Shown here: in pieces, positions 33,106 through 43,556 of the stretch | Layout of the letters: every line of letters begins with the position of its first letter | Numbering within the stretch: position 1 is the first letter of the stretch | Assembly (NCBI GenBank): GCA_947452065.1 | Contig: CANGBB010000008.1 | Span: forward strand, 1 to 64,000 | Direction of reading: 5' to 3' | Length of the DNA stretch: 64,000 bases | DNA from: Gammaproteobacteria bacterium | GTDB lineage: Bacteria; Pseudomonadota; Gammaproteobacteria; Steroidobacterales; Steroidobacteraceae | Made by a program: the position numbers and the translations under genes | Notes under the pieces: model-generated | Told to the model about the DNA's origin: nothing | The model's input: the letters and a program-made list of their open reading frames with translations, nothing else | Databases searched by the model: none

Positions 33106-33999
33106 TCATCGTCTCCCGGCGGCCAGGTATTCCCTGGCTACGGCCAGGCGCTGATGCGCCGTCTCGAGATAGGTGGGCGAGATTCGTGCGGCTGCTTCTA
33201 GGAATTTTACTGCCGAGGCGTAGTCGTTGCGTTCCATGGCCCGCTCCCCCACTCGTTGGTAGGCGAGCGGAGTCGTCAGTACGGTCTGATAGGAATCAAA
33301 CGCATGAGAGTAATCTCCGGCCTGAGCCCTGAGATCTCCCCAGACCAGTCGCGCAGCGGACGAAGGAGTGATCGCCAGCGATAGGCTGACCTGTTCGCGA
33401 GCGCGCTCTACGTTACCCAGTGCCAGATGGGTGCGGGCGCTGTAGGCCAGCAACTCAGCAGATTTCGGCTGCATGGTCAGGGCATCATCGTAATACCGGC
33501 GTGCCGACTCCAGATCGCCGCTCTGCTCGGCGATGAGGCCCAGGCCCATACGGGAGGGCCATAATCCGGAATCGAGTTCCAGTGCCTGCGTGAAGTATTG
33601 CCCGGCGTGCTCGTCATCGCCGACGCGCAGTGAAAGAAAGCCGAGGCGCTGCGGCGTTAGTCCCTGACGCAGGTCGCGCTGGGCGGCCAACTGCAGCGCG
33701 CGTATGGCGGGCTCCATGTTCCCAGCAGACTCGTGCAGTTGAGCAATGCGCAGCAGCGCAGCATCGGATTTTGGATCCTGCTCGGCCGCATCGATGTACT
33801 GAACCAGTGCTTCATCCAGACGGCCCGCCTGCAAAGCGGCGTCGCCACGCGCGATCGTAGCGGCCAGCACGGCGGCCTCTTCGGCCGCACGCTTGGAGGA
33901 GAGTGTTGCCGCGGTGTTTGTCGCGCAGCCGGTCAGCGCAAAGACGGTCAGCATCATTGCCAAGCCATGCGAGCCGCTGGTTTTTGCGGAACGGTTCAT
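33106..33999 (-). CDS. tadD: TPR protein TadD, tad pilus operon
   Basis: A probable lipoprotein of 297 residues; the signal ends in FALTGCATN (lipobox LTGC). At least six tetratricopeptide repeats follow, for example DEALVQYIDAAEQDPKSDAALLRIAQLHE and ESARRYYDDALTMQPKSAELLAYSARTHLALG in separate repeats. TadD is the pilotin-like factor needed for assembly or stability of the secretin. It is the last gene of the tad operon and overlaps the tadC stop by four bases. Confidence 0.88.
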   Translation of the reverse strand: MNRSAKTSGSHGLAMMLTVFALTGCATNTAATLSSKRAAEEAAVLAATIARGDAALQAGRLDEALVQYIDAAEQDPKSDAALLRIAQLHESAGNMEPAIRALQLAAQRDLRQGLTPQRLGFLSLRVGDDEHAGQYFTQALELDSGLWPSRMGLGLIAEQSGDLESARRYYDDALTMQPKSAELLAYSARTHLALGNVERAREQVSLSLAITPSSAARLVWGDLRAQAGDYSHAFDSYQTVLTTPLAYQRVGERAMERNDYASAVKFLEAAARISPTYLETAHQRLAVAREYLAAGRR

Positions 34000-34919
34000 T
34001 TTCCGAACACTTCCATGAGGCGCAAGGCCGCCGGACCCACCGCGATCACGAAAAAGCCAGGGAATTCGCAGAAGATCAGCGGGAAGATCAGCTTCGTGCC
34101 GATCTTGCCAGCACGCTCCTCGGCGGCCTGCATGCGCTGATCCCGAAATTCGGCCGAGTAGACTCGCAGGCTGTCTGCGATACCAGTGCCGAATCGCAGT
34201 GTCTGGACGAGTAGGGTGACCAGACCGCGAATCTCGCGCAGACCCGTGCGGACATTGAGGTTGTTGAGTGCCACTTCGCGATCGACGCCGGCGCGCATCT
34301 CCGCGTTGACGATCTCCAGCTCAGCAGCGAGATCCGGATGGGTGTACTGGAGTTCCTCTGCGACGCGCGCGATGGCGGAGGTCAGTCCTAGTCCGGCCTC
34401 CACGCAGATCACCAGCATGTCCAAAGCGTCAGGGAAGCCATCACGGAGCCGCCGCTGTCGACGCGCCACACGCCTCTCAAGCCAGCGGTTCGGTCCGATC
34501 AATGCCAAGAATGCGACGAGTACGGCGATGGGCCAGCGCTGCGTTCTGACCAGGGCAGGCAGCCAGCCTGAGGCAATGAGCCAGCCCAGAGGCAGGAGAA
34601 GCAGAAACATTGTCTTGGTGCCAAAGAAAGCCAATGACGCACTGGGTTCGCGGAAGCCACCTAGGAACAGCAGTCGTTCGATCCGGGCTTGCTCAATTTT
34701 TGAGCCCGGAAGGAGCCAGCTGCCCAGTGACGACAGTCGCTCAATCCACTTCGCTGTGACGGTCGGCAACGCCGCGCCCGGATGCTCAATCTGGCTCATG
34801 GAGGCCAGTCTTCGATACGCCGGATCTCTGATATTGGCCAGCCATGAGGCAATGACCCATGTGGACAGGAATGCGGCGGCCCCTAGCAGGCCAACGACGA
34901 GCACAAGAGTGGGGGTCAT
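33996..34919 (-). CDS. tadC: Tad pilus inner-membrane protein TadC (T2SSF family)
   Basis: A 307-residue platform protein of the type II secretion F family. It has an N-terminal helix (LVLVVGLLGAAAFLSTWVIA), a central cytoplasmic F domain (FPDALDMLVICVEAGLGLTSAIARVAEEL, LNVRTGLREIRGLVTLLVQ in parts) and C-terminal helices. ATG 34919 has the ribosome site AAAGGA; the upstream open frame is ignored. It works with TadB as the membrane platform for the TadA motor. Confidence 0.92.
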   Translation of the reverse strand: MTPTLVLVVGLLGAAAFLSTWVIASWLANIRDPAYRRLASMSQIEHPGAALPTVTAKWIERLSSLGSWLLPGSKIEQARIERLLFLGGFREPSASLAFFGTKTMFLLLLPLGWLIASGWLPALVRTQRWPIAVLVAFLALIGPNRWLERRVARRQRRLRDGFPDALDMLVICVEAGLGLTSAIARVAEELQYTHPDLAAELEIVNAEMRAGVDREVALNNLNVRTGLREIRGLVTLLVQTLRFGTGIADSLRVYSAEFRDQRMQAAEERAGKIGTKLIFPLIFCEFPGFFVIAVGPAALRLMEVFGK

Positions 34920-34932
34920 GGTGTTTCCTTTC

Positions 34933-35904
34933 TCAAAGCTCGATTCGGATGATTTTCCGCATCCAGTAAATGCCAATCACCATGAGCACGCTGGACACGC
35001 TGAGTAGGGTGAGTCCGTTGCGGCTTTGGAACAGGATCGGCAGATAATGCGGGCTGGTCAGATGCAGAACGCCCGCCAATGAGATGGGCATGAGCGTCAA
35101 CACCCAGGCTGAGACGCGACCTTCGGCGGACAGGGTGCGTATCTTGCGCTGGAAGCGGTAGCGTGCGCGGATGACCTGCGAGATATTCTCGAGTATTTCA
35201 GCGAGATTGCCACCGGTCTCGCGCTGGATCAGCACGGCTGTGACAAATCCCATCAGCGTCATGCTGGGAACGCGTGAGACCAGCCCGAGTAGCGCGGCAC
35301 GTGGATCGGTCCCATAGGCGAAGTCGGCCGCCGTAGTGGCGAACTCCTTCCCGATCGCACCTTCCAAGTCCTCTCCGACTAGGTGGATGGCGGCGATGAA
35401 TGGATGGCCAGCGCGTACGGAGCGTTTAATGACGTCGATGGCATCCGGCAGTTGTTCTTCAATCTCCTGGATTCGCCTCCCGCGCATGAATCCGAGTCGA
35501 ACGAAGGGTGCCGCGCCTGCGATTGCACCGAGTGCCCATGCCATGACCGCAGAGAAACCGGCAACCACGCCGATGGCGATGGCACACAGTCCGAGAAACA
35601 GAGCTTGCAGAACGAAATGATGCGCCGGCTGGTCGAGTCCCGCCTGTTCGACGATGCGCCGGAGCGACTGCATGACGGGTAGGCTCTCGAGCCGCTTCTG
35701 GAAGGGTGTCAGCCCTTCGAGATAGCGGGTCCGAAGTAGTGACGGTGCTATATCAGGTTGTTCCGCCCGCAGGGCATTGAGGCGTCGGCGCAAACGCCGA
35801 CGCATCTGGGCATTGGAGCCCATGGTCGGGACTACGAGTCCCTGCATCAGAAGGAAGACAGCCAGAAAGATCGAAGCGACGAAAACGACGAGAGGTGTGT
35901 TCAT
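34933..35904 (-). CDS. tadB: Tad pilus inner-membrane protein TadB (T2SSF family)
   Basis: A 323-residue paralogue of TadC. The first helix is [18 protein letters not shown]; the F domain shows [28 protein letters not shown] and [23 protein letters not shown]. The ATG overlaps the tadA stop (ATGA, 35901-35904), so translation is coupled. TadB is thought to contact the TadA ATPase. Confidence 0.93.
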   Translation of the reverse strand: MNTPLVVFVASIFLAVFLLMQGLVVPTMGSNAQMRRRLRRRLNALRAEQPDIAPSLLRTRYLEGLTPFQKRLESLPVMQSLRRIVEQAGLDQPAHHFVLQALFLGLCAIAIGVVAGFSAVMAWALGAIAGAAPFVRLGFMRGRRIQEIEEQLPDAIDVIKRSVRAGHPFIAAIHLVGEDLEGAIGKEFATTAADFAYGTDPRAALLGLVSRVPSMTLMGFVTAVLIQRETGGNLAEILENISQVIRARYRFQRKIRTLSAEGRVSAWVLTLMPISLAGVLHLTSPHYLPILFQSRNGLTLLSVSSVLMVIGIYWMRKIIRIEL

Positions 35905-37277
35905 CGGTGTGAATCCTCATGTGCAGCCTGACTGAATGTCTCGAGAGGCAGCGGGATGCCGCGCTGCTTGAGCCGTTTATAGAACCCCGGCACGATGCCG
36001 GTGGGCTTGAGGCTGCCAATGACCTTGTGGTCGGCTGTCATACCCTGGCGCACGAAGCTGAAGATCTCTGTCATGGTGATGGTTTCTCCTTCCATGCCGT
36101 TGATCTCCTGAACACTGATCAGACGGCGTGCGCCGTCTTCCTGTCGCTCGGTATGTACGACGACATTGATGGCCGAGGCGATCTGCGCGCGCAGCGCCTG
36201 GATCGGGAAGCGAATGTCACTCATGGCAACCATGGTCTCGACACGGCTGAGGGCGTCGCGAGCGGAATTGGCATGGATGGTGGTCAGTGAGCCATCGTGG
36301 CCAGTGTTCATCGCCTGGAGCATGTCCAGCGCCTCGGCGCCGCGGACCTCACCGACGACGATGCGGTCCGGGCGCATGCGTAGACTATTTCTTACGAGGT
36401 CACGCTGCGTGACCTGTCCGCGCCCTTCGATATTCGGTGGTCGGGTCTCAAGTCTGACCACATGGGGCTGTCGCAATTGCAACTCAGCCGAGTCTTCAAT
36501 GGTGACGATGCGTTCGTTCTCTGGAATAAAGCCGGAGAGAACATTGAGCAGTGTCGTCTTGCCCGATCCTGTGCCACCCGAGATCATGACGTTGAGTCGT
36601 CCACGTACAACAGCTCTGAGCAGGTCGGTAACCTGTGCGCTGAGGGTTCCGAATTCGATCAGGTTCTCCGGCGTGAGTCGCTCAACGGCGAAACGTCGTA
36701 TTGACAGGACGGGGCCATCAATAGCCAGGGGCGGGATGATCACGTTCACGCGCGATCCATCCTTGAGGCGCGCATCGACCATGGGTGAGGATTCGTCTAC
36801 GCGGCGCCCGACGGCGGACACGATGCGATCGATGATATTCATGAGGTGGGAGTCATCCTGGAAGCGCACCGTTGAGCGTTCAAGCTTCCCGCCTCGTTCG
36901 AGAAATACGTTGGAGCAGCCGTTCACAAGAATGTCCGAGATGGTCGGATCGGCCAGCAGCGGCTCGAGTGGGCCGAGGCCCATGACCTCGTCCTCCAGTT
37001 GGCTGGCAATGAGCTGACGCTGAGTCAGGCTCAGTGGCGCGGACTCCTCCAAAAACAATCTGTTTGTCAGTTCGCGGATCTGGGTGCGTGCAGTCTGGCT
37101 CTCTGCCTTGGAGAGCTGAGCAAGGTCCAGAAGCCGCAGAATCTTCTGCAGGATGCGCTGCTTCCACTCGACCTCCAGCGGCGTGAGCACCCGGAGGCGA
37201 TCCTGCGCGCTGGCTTTGGTGCCGTTGCTGCCATTGCCGCCGTTGTGGCCGTTGTTCGGGTACCGAGCGAGGATCAC
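35901..37277 (-). CDS. tadA: Tad secretion ATPase TadA (CpaF)
   Basis: Hexameric secretion ATPase of 458 residues. Walker [17 protein letters not shown], Asp box [14 protein letters not shown], Walker [20 protein letters not shown] and the His box [19 protein letters not shown] are all intact. The N-terminal region before about residue 60 holds a Gly/Asn-rich stretch. It drives both pilus extension and probably retraction in tad systems. tadZ ends two bases upstream. Confidence 0.96.
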   Translation of the reverse strand: MILARYPNNGHNGGNGSNGTKASAQDRLRVLTPLEVEWKQRILQKILRLLDLAQLSKAESQTARTQIRELTNRLFLEESAPLSLTQRQLIASQLEDEVMGLGPLEPLLADPTISDILVNGCSNVFLERGGKLERSTVRFQDDSHLMNIIDRIVSAVGRRVDESSPMVDARLKDGSRVNVIIPPLAIDGPVLSIRRFAVERLTPENLIEFGTLSAQVTDLLRAVVRGRLNVMISGGTGSGKTTLLNVLSGFIPENERIVTIEDSAELQLRQPHVVRLETRPPNIEGRGQVTQRDLVRNSLRMRPDRIVVGEVRGAEALDMLQAMNTGHDGSLTTIHANSARDALSRVETMVAMSDIRFPIQALRAQIASAINVVVHTERQEDGARRLISVQEINGMEGETITMTEIFSFVRQGMTADHKVIGSLKPTGIVPGFYKRLKQRGIPLPLETFSQAAHEDSHR

Positions 37278-37279
37278 GT

Positions 37280-38500
37280 CTATATCCTTGAAGAAATGGC
37301 CGACATGGCCCGGCGCAGCAGCCCGTCGGGTTCGGTGGTCGCGTTCTCTACCAGATGCGATCCGAGATTGATTAAGGCCCGCGACAGCGGCGACTTGCGA
37401 TCCAGCTCAAACAGGGGTATCGCGGCATCCATGCTGTCGAGAGCCAATCCGTGCATGTTCGGAATCAGTATCGGATCGCTACAGCCGATGACTTTGCAGA
37501 GGGTGTCTGGCTGGACGGTGGCATGCCGCGAATAGCGGTTAAGAACAACAGTGATCCGTGACGCCGGGACATTTAGATGTTGTGTGAGCATATGGAACAG
37601 CCGGGCGGCGTTGTGGACGTGCAGTACTGATTGCTCAAGCACCAGCACCACATGCTGCGAATCATTCACGGCCGCGACGGTTTCCGGTTCCAGCCAGCGC
37701 CGACCTTCCATGAAGACTTGCTCGTGGCCTTCGCGAATCATTCGCAGCAGTGTGGGAAATGAGTGGCCATCGACGGGTGGCGCGATGGCTGAGTCCTCCA
37801 CACATGACAGAAGACCTAGGCCGCTGGGGTGGCGGGTGATGTATCCCTGCAGCGCCGTTGCATCTAGGCCGTCAAGCTGCTGCAGTGCCTCAATCAGTCC
37901 GCGCTTTGGTTTTAGGCCGAGTGCGGCGCCAAGCGTAGCGTAGAGCGGATCGGAGTCGATCAGCAGTGTTCGGCGATGCCAGACCGTGGCGCTTAGATGT
38001 GCCAGCGTGCAGGCAATGAAGCTGGCGCCAACGCCGCCGGCAGCGCCGATGATGGTGACCAGACGACCGAGTTCGTGTTCACCATCGTGGCGTAGAGGCT
38101 GCAAGACGGCACGTTGCAGTGCCGAGACAAGGTCGGGTGGTGATGGGCTCCCAGAGAGCAGGTCCGCTGCACCGGCGCGTATCGCCGCGCGGGTGGCCTC
38201 GGCGCTCTGCAGTGAGCCGCAGACAATCACGGGCGCATGCAGCTTGTGATCCAGCGTTGCGAGGGCTTCCAGCACGCCCAGATCGCCGTCGCCGCCAGCC
38301 ACGACGATGGCTCGCATCGCGCTATCGGGAGCGGTTGCCGCGGCCAAGACGTCGGTCACCGGTTGGGTCGAGTGCACGACGAGGGCCGTGACTTTCCAGT
38401 CCGGTTCGTCGTGCAGCAAGTCGGCAAGCCGCTTCACGGCGGGTTCCGAGGAGCCGGTGATCAGGATCGGCAGTTGGGCATTTGTGTCTGTCAGTGGCAT
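37280..38500 (-). CDS. cpaE: Tad pilus localisation protein TadZ/CpaE
   Basis: A 406-residue protein with an N-terminal receiver-like domain ([26 protein letters not shown]) and a C-terminal ParA/MinD-type ATPase domain. The P-loop is the atypical GAAGGVGAS without the usual Lys, as reported for several TadZ proteins, so ATP binding may be weak or different. TadZ/CpaE places the pilus machinery at the pole. The start overlaps the tadF-like gene end by 10 bases. Confidence 0.9.
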   Translation of the reverse strand: MPLTDTNAQLPILITGSSEPAVKRLADLLHDEPDWKVTALVVHSTQPVTDVLAAATAPDSAMRAIVVAGGDGDLGVLEALATLDHKLHAPVIVCGSLQSAEATRAAIRAGAADLLSGSPSPPDLVSALQRAVLQPLRHDGEHELGRLVTIIGAAGGVGASFIACTLAHLSATVWHRRTLLIDSDPLYATLGAALGLKPKRGLIEALQQLDGLDATALQGYITRHPSGLGLLSCVEDSAIAPPVDGHSFPTLLRMIREGHEQVFMEGRRWLEPETVAAVNDSQHVVLVLEQSVLHVHNAARLFHMLTQHLNVPASRITVVLNRYSRHATVQPDTLCKVIGCSDPILIPNMHGLALDSMDAAIPLFELDRKSPLSRALINLGSHLVENATTEPDGLLRRAMSAISSRI

Positions 38501-38979
38501 GGCGGCTTATCCGTTGGTTGAACACCGAGGCTCTCAGCCGGCTGTGTGGATGACAGCGGCCCCGGTTTGTAGGTGAGGTTCACGAAAGGGATGTACAGCG
38601 GGATCTCGTAACCTGCGGTCGTCACCCGAACGAACCGGATCGAGGTGAAATTCGTCAGCGGGTCGGGAATCCAGGCGGCGTGCTCATCGAGGTACTGCAG
38701 CGTGACCATGCTGGCGGTCAGCTGTGGAATGATGTTTGTGCCCCAGTTTCTTTCAGTGAAGCGTGCCGCATTGGTGATGTAGGGATCATTGAGCGGACAC
38801 ACCGCGGCCAGCCGGGCCGCACGCCGCACGCCTTCCTCGATCATTGCGCGCGCAAAAGCGGCTCGACTGGTTTCGATGACGCCTAGTACGACGAGAAATA
38901 CCAGCGAGCCGACGATGGCAAATTCCACGGTGCTCAGTCCGCGCTGCTGACGGGGTGATTTGCTTTGGCCGGACGTCAC
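38491..38979 (-). CDS. TadE/TadF-like pseudopilin
   Basis: A 162-residue minor pilin-like protein. The prepilin motif QQRGLSTVEFAIVGSLVF (Gly followed by a helix with Glu at position +5) marks a substrate for a prepilin peptidase. The periplasmic part contains two Cys residues (CPLND and the C-terminal PPCH). It overlaps both neighbours in the operon (10 and 4 bases). Confidence 0.88.
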   Translation of the reverse strand: MTSGQSKSPRQQRGLSTVEFAIVGSLVFLVVLGVIETSRAAFARAMIEEGVRRAARLAAVCPLNDPYITNAARFTERNWGTNIIPQLTASMVTLQYLDEHAAWIPDPLTNFTSIRFVRVTTAGYEIPLYIPFVNLTYKPGPLSSTQPAESLGVQPTDKPPCH

Positions 38980-39470
38980 AGTGGCCTCATGCTGTAGGTG
39001 ACCGTCAGGGGTAGATTCTTGAGTGTCATATCGGCGCCGTAGCCAAAGCCGGGTAGGCGACCCCCAAGTTGCAGCAATGATTGGTAGGGATGAGTGACGG
39101 TCAGCGAAATGTTTCCCTCTGACGTGATGACCGGGGTCAGAACCTCACTGGTCGTCAGGCCGGGGAATGCGGGCGTGGTGCCACCGTCGGGCGAGCCATA
39201 GACCACGAGGTTGCGTGCTTTCGCGATCAAGTCCGCCGTGAGCACCGGCACACCGGTGGTATCGCTGACGGCGTTCTCGGCCAGATAGCGCACGGCACTG
39301 CGTGTGTGATGCGACAGTGTGCTCAACTGTACGAAAGCGCGCACGATCTCTGCTACGGGAATGAGCAGCAGCAGCACGATTGGTATGGCAATGGCGGCCT
39401 CAACAAGCGCTAGGCCGCGCTGCCGATGACGCTGCTTTCCCCCGGTTGGCGATATCGCTCTGCGCCTCAT
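38976..39470 (-). CDS. TadE-like pseudopilin
   Basis: A 164-residue protein with the prepilin-type N-terminus RQRGLALVEAAIAIPIVLLL and a periplasmic domain. It is a second TadE-family minor pilin in the operon and overlaps the adjacent genes by four bases each. Confidence 0.86.
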   Translation of the reverse strand: MRRRAISPTGGKQRHRQRGLALVEAAIAIPIVLLLLIPVAEIVRAFVQLSTLSHHTRSAVRYLAENAVSDTTGVPVLTADLIAKARNLVVYGSPDGGTTPAFPGLTTSEVLTPVITSEGNISLTVTHPYQSLLQLGGRLPGFGYGADMTLKNLPLTVTYSMRPL

Positions 39471-40669
39471 GAGTCCGGACTCGTCGTGTCGCGATAGAGT
39501 TCGATCACATACACGCCGCCGAGCGCGCCTGGCGGCTCATTCCCCGGGCGGCCTCCGGCTTCGCATTGCGAGACCATCTCGACGAACAGTGCGGCGTCGC
39601 TGCCCGACAATGCCGCCGGCTGAAGCATGAAAAGACAGCGAAGACCTAATACGGGAACCGTCTTGCTGACTTCTGCGCCGCAATCGACGAGTGGTGCCGC
39701 GACCACGCGGCGCTTGAAGCCACCCAGTCCGGTCGGGCGGGGCTGCACATCGTACGGGCCGTCGCGCAACGCTGCCGAATAAGCCGAATAGCTGTAGTTG
39801 ATCTGACTGATCAACGTGACGACGTTGGAGCCCTGCTTGATCACGCCATTTTTGTCGACAGTGAGCTGTGGATTGGGCGTCTTGAGGATAACGTCCGGGG
39901 GGTAGGTGGCCGGATCAGTGGATGCGCTGTACTGATTGAACCGCGCATTGAGTCCTTGAGTGGCTGGTCCGGCATTCACGCCGCTCTTGATCGGTACCCG
40001 CGTACCCACAACCACACACTGGTTGTAGTGGCCCGCCAGGTTCTGGCGCACCGAGCTTGCGCCGCCCGTATCGTCGAACTGCAGGTAGCGATAGAACCCG
40101 GGTGTGGTACCACTACCGGAACTCAGAGTCTGAATCTTGGTGGCGGAATATCCGTTATCGGAACCACCATTGCTGCACAGTGCGATGGGTACGATGTCGC
40201 AGCCAACGGCCACGGGAGGGCTGGGCCCTGCCAGCGCGCTGGCCTTAACATTCAGCGTATTGAGGCCGAGGATGCGCAGCAGTCCGGAGCTGGCCGCGAA
40301 CTGATCGATGCTGACCCGGACGTAATGCAGCCCGATGGTGCCGCTGGTCTCGGACTGGAAGGGATTGACCAGCTTTGAGTAGCGGATCGTCGGAACAGCG
40401 GTCGCTCCCAGAATGGCTTTGAACTCGGGGAATGAAGCAATGTTCTGCTGGAAGAGGGTGTTGGCAGCGGCCGTGGCCTGTTCATCGGAGCCTGTCTGGT
40501 CCAGGACTTTTGCGGCAGCGAGCGCCGTGGCATCGATCACGCCCTGAAGTCGGGCCTTGTTATAGGTGATGTGGCTCGCCTCGAGAGCGAGACCGGCGAT
40601 TGCCAGAATGGCAAACAGTCCCACAGCAATCAGGATCATTGCCATGCCACGCTGTCTGCTGCGCAGCAT
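39467..40669 (-). CDS. tadG: TadG-like pilus assembly protein
   Basis: A 400-residue protein with the N-terminal PF13400-type helix RQRGMAMILIAVGLFAILAIAGL, followed by a large periplasmic domain. Cys pairs are visible (GCDIVPIALC, QCEAG). No von Willebrand A MIDAS motif was seen. ATG 40669 lies one base after the stop of the small lipoprotein gene; the longer open frame upstream is antisense-like and rejected. Confidence 0.85.
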   Translation of the reverse strand: MLRSRQRGMAMILIAVGLFAILAIAGLALEASHITYNKARLQGVIDATALAAAKVLDQTGSDEQATAAANTLFQQNIASFPEFKAILGATAVPTIRYSKLVNPFQSETSGTIGLHYVRVSIDQFAASSGLLRILGLNTLNVKASALAGPSPPVAVGCDIVPIALCSNGGSDNGYSATKIQTLSSGSGTTPGFYRYLQFDDTGGASSVRQNLAGHYNQCVVVGTRVPIKSGVNAGPATQGLNARFNQYSASTDPATYPPDVILKTPNPQLTVDKNGVIKQGSNVVTLISQINYSYSAYSAALRDGPYDVQPRPTGLGGFKRRVVAAPLVDCGAEVSKTVPVLGLRCLFMLQPAALSGSDAALFVEMVSQCEAGGRPGNEPPGALGGVYVIELYRDTTSPDS

Positions 40670-40670
40670 G

Positions 40671-40979
40671 TCAGCGACTCCCGATCGCCTGTGTGATGGA
40701 CGTGATGTCCGGGCTGGAAGTGGTGTTGGTGCTGCGCGTGCTGGCCTTGCGCACGCCCACCACCGCGGCATTAGCGATCTCCGGGTCGGTACCCACCGGC
40801 GCAGCAGTGCCGTTACGCTCAGTCGCCTCCGGATCATTCGTCTGCTGGGTGATCATTGCGCGTACTGATGAACCGTCAGCGAGCTTGGATGCCGGTTCAC
40901 CCACACAACCGGCGAGCACCAGAAATGCTGTGATCGTAGTGACACTGGCAAGAACATTCTTCCTGGCTGTCGTTCTCAC
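40671..40979 (-). CDS. Small lipoprotein of the tad operon
   Basis: A 102-residue protein with a lipoprotein signal (VTTITAFLVLAGCVGEP, lipobox LAGC). The mature part is short, polar and Thr/Ser-rich. It sits between the secretin and TadG genes and overlaps the secretin stop by four bases. It could be a pilotin or an outer-membrane accessory protein comparable to RcpB or CpaD in position, but no sequence similarity was recognised. Confidence 0.75.
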   Translation of the reverse strand: MRTTARKNVLASVTTITAFLVLAGCVGEPASKLADGSSVRAMITQQTNDPEATERNGTAAPVGTDPEIANAAVVGVRKASTRSTNTTSSPDITSITQAIGSR

Positions 40980-42571
40980 GGCGCTTTCTCCTCAGTGGGG
41001 GCAATCTTTCGGGTGGCTTCGGGCGCCTGCAGTCGGCCCTTTAAGAAGAAGTCGCTATCACTCGGTTCGCGATAGCCGTCGGTGGGCAGTGACAGGCGCT
41101 TGGGGTCGATGGGGCGGGCGAGGCGTGGCGTCACGAGAATGACCAACTCGGTCTCACCCTTCACGAAGTCCTGGCTGCGGAACAGCGAGCCGAGTACGGG
41201 CACTGATCCCAGTCCCGGGAACTTGGTGACCATGGAGCGCATGTTGTCGTTGATCAGTCCGGCCAAACCGATGGTCTGTCCATCGGCCAGTTCGACCGTG
41301 CCACTGGCACTTCGCTTGGTGAGCGACGGAATGACGAATGAGGAATTGGAACGCGCGGATGTCAGCGTGACTGTGGTGGCGTTTGACAGCTCGCTGACCG
41401 AGACGTCGATGCGCACGTTGATGCGTCCGTCGCTCAGCACGGTGGGCAGCACCTTCAGGCCGACACCAAAGTCCTTGAATTCGATGGCCGACGTGTCGAC
41501 GCCGCGCGGCACCGGAATCGGGAATTCGCCACCGGAGAGGAACGAAGCCTCCTGTCCGGTCAGTGTGGTGAGTGTGGGCTCAGCCAGAATCTTGGCGAGA
41601 CCATTCTCCTTGGCAGCGTCCAGCGCAATGTTGAGCGCGAAGCTGCCGCTGAGGTAACTGGCAAACAGTCCCTTGTCCTGAATAAAGAGGTCCGTCGGGG
41701 CCACTTCTTTGATCATGGGACCGGTGGTAGCGCCTCCGCCCAACGGGATCGCAGCGGCGCGCAGGGCGTCGACACCGAACAGTGCGTCGGGGAAGCTGGC
41801 GCCACCATTCACACCGCCCAGGGCCCATTTGCCGTTGGTGCCAAAGGCGTTGAAGCGCGGATCCATGCGCTTGAGTTCGGAGCGGGCCACTTCAGCGACC
41901 TTCACCTCCAGCATGACCTGTTGGGAGCCGGCGACCTCCATCAGATTAATGATGCCGCCCACGCTCTTGTCTTCGCGCCGGGAGCCACTCTCTTGGGAAA
42001 ACTGCTCACCCTTGCGCGAGATGATCTGCGCCAGATAACCCTCGGCAATGGTCAGCGCGGCGTTCATCGCGGTGGCTGAGGGAACCTGACCGGATAGCAC
42101 GATGGAGCGCTGTGCCGAGCGCGCCTCGATATGGGAGTCCGGGAGCAGTCGGTGCAAGGTCTCCTTGAGCCCCTCTAAGTCATGGGTCACCTGGATCTGT
42201 GCTGCCACATGCGTGTTCGAGCCGCGATCCCAGACCAGCAGATTCGTGACGCCGATGTCCTTGGCCAGCAGATAGAACTCAGTCGGTGAAATGATGACGA
42301 TGTCCGCCAGATCAGGATTCGCCACCGACACTCGCATGGCGGGTTTATCCAGCATGATGATCCGTGACTGGAACAGCGGCAGGCTGATGCCGTTGCTCGC
42401 CTCAGGCGAGGGGATGTGCAGCCTTAATGGCGCGGCACCTTCCACTGGGCCTGCATTGATGGGTGAGTAGGCGGTGCCGGCAGTGGGCTCGGTTGCCTGA
42501 ACAGACAGGATCGCCAAACACGATGAGAGGCAGATCAGCAGGCCGAGAGCGCTTTTCTTAAGGTGATACAT
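40976..42571 (-). CDS. cpaC: Outer-membrane secretin RcpA/CpaC
   Basis: A 531-residue secretin that forms the outer-membrane channel for the Flp pilus. After a signal peptide (LGLLICLSSCLAILSVQA) comes the N-terminal pilus-type domain (IMLDKPAMRVSVANPDLADIV), a BON-like domain, and the secretin core with VMLEVKVAEVARSELKRM, LAEPTLTTLTGQEASFLSGGEFPIPV and LVILVTPRLARPI. ATG 42571 gives the signal peptide; the open frame extends to 42634. rcpC lies just upstream. Confidence 0.93.
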   Translation of the reverse strand: MYHLKKSALGLLICLSSCLAILSVQATEPTAGTAYSPINAGPVEGAAPLRLHIPSPEASNGISLPLFQSRIIMLDKPAMRVSVANPDLADIVIISPTEFYLLAKDIGVTNLLVWDRGSNTHVAAQIQVTHDLEGLKETLHRLLPDSHIEARSAQRSIVLSGQVPSATAMNAALTIAEGYLAQIISRKGEQFSQESGSRREDKSVGGIINLMEVAGSQQVMLEVKVAEVARSELKRMDPRFNAFGTNGKWALGGVNGGASFPDALFGVDALRAAAIPLGGGATTGPMIKEVAPTDLFIQDKGLFASYLSGSFALNIALDAAKENGLAKILAEPTLTTLTGQEASFLSGGEFPIPVPRGVDTSAIEFKDFGVGLKVLPTVLSDGRINVRIDVSVSELSNATTVTLTSARSNSSFVIPSLTKRSASGTVELADGQTIGLAGLINDNMRSMVTKFPGLGSVPVLGSLFRSQDFVKGETELVILVTPRLARPIDPKRLSLPTDGYREPSDSDFFLKGRLQAPEATRKIAPTEEKAP

Positions 42572-42599
42572 GCGAGGCCTCGAGTTCAGTGATGCGGAC

Positions 42600-43472
42600 T
42601 TAGTGGATGGCTTCTTGCGAAACGGTGGTGCCACGAATCACGCTGATACCGTGTTCGATGGCCGGTGCCTGGTGAGGCGCATTGGTCGTGCCGCGTTCGG
42701 TTTTGGCGCGCACTGCAGGCTTCACCTGTGGCTCGGCGGTCGCCGCGGCGGGAGTCGAGGCGACCTTTACGGCTTCCTCGGGAGGCGGATAAATCCCGGT
42801 GACGCTCACCGACTTGTCTGTTGGGTTGCGCAATGCGAGCTGCAAGGCGCCCAGCTGTTTCGCACGCGCAAGCTTCTGCGCGCCTTCGGGCGTCACTTCG
42901 ATCGTGACAGCACGTACCACGACCGGGCCGGCCTTGTCGGCGCTGGCCTTCTGGTCGACAGCGAGGACTTTGACATCACTGAGAATGGTCTCAGCCCATG
43001 CGCGGCTGCCTTCGGCGTGCGAGGCGATCAGATCCACGCGGTTGCCGGGCAGGATGAATCCGGCTACACCCACGACATCGTCCACGCGCACGCTGACGGC
43101 GCGCATGTTGGGTGTGACCACTGCGGCCAGTGTGCTGCCCAATCCAGGTGTTGCAAAGCGCCGCTCGACCAAGATCTCGTCGGCATAGATATCCGATTTC
43201 GCAATCCGGCCGATCAGGCGCTGGGAGTCGGTGAAGCTGCCGGTTGGTGCTTCGGCAGCGAGTATCTGAACCGTCTTCAGATTCTGCGCTTCGATTGCGG
43301 CGCCGAACGGGATGTCTGTGGCTGCAGCAACCAGTGACAATGAGCGCGGGCGAGTCGCGTCAACATCGGCGACGCGCTTGTTGACCCAGCGATTGGCGAG
43401 CACGGCCGCCATCGTGGCAATTGCCAGCGAGATTGCGATAAGCAGCAAACTGCGACGGGTTCTGGGGGTCAT
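42600..43472 (-). CDS. cpaB: Tad pilus assembly protein RcpC/CpaB
   Basis: A 290-residue periplasmic protein with an N-terminal membrane anchor (LLIAISLAIATMAAVLANRWV) and a SAF/RcpC domain (AATDIPFGAAIEAQNLKTVQ, MRAVSVRVDDVVGVAGFILPGNRVDLI). The C-terminal part is Pro/Ala-rich with VKPAVRAKTERGT. CpaB/RcpC modulates pilus biogenesis at the secretin. It stands 84 bases after the pilin gene. Confidence 0.9.
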   Translation of the reverse strand: MTPRTRRSLLLIAISLAIATMAAVLANRWVNKRVADVDATRPRSLSLVAAATDIPFGAAIEAQNLKTVQILAAEAPTGSFTDSQRLIGRIAKSDIYADEILVERRFATPGLGSTLAAVVTPNMRAVSVRVDDVVGVAGFILPGNRVDLIASHAEGSRAWAETILSDVKVLAVDQKASADKAGPVVVRAVTIEVTPEGAQKLARAKQLGALQLALRNPTDKSVSVTGIYPPPEEAVKVASTPAAATAEPQVKPAVRAKTERGTTNAPHQAPAIEHGISVIRGTTVSQEAIH

Positions 43473-43556
43473 CGAGACACTCCTGTGTCAGGAGAAAATC
43501 TGAGGTACTGGAAAACAAGCCCGGCCGGCATCTTCCGGCCGGAGCCTGCTCGCGGC

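Noticed and set aside
37280-38500. Loss of the P-loop Lys in TadZ as a novelty
   Set aside because: Atypical Walker A boxes are already known in TadZ/CpaE proteins.
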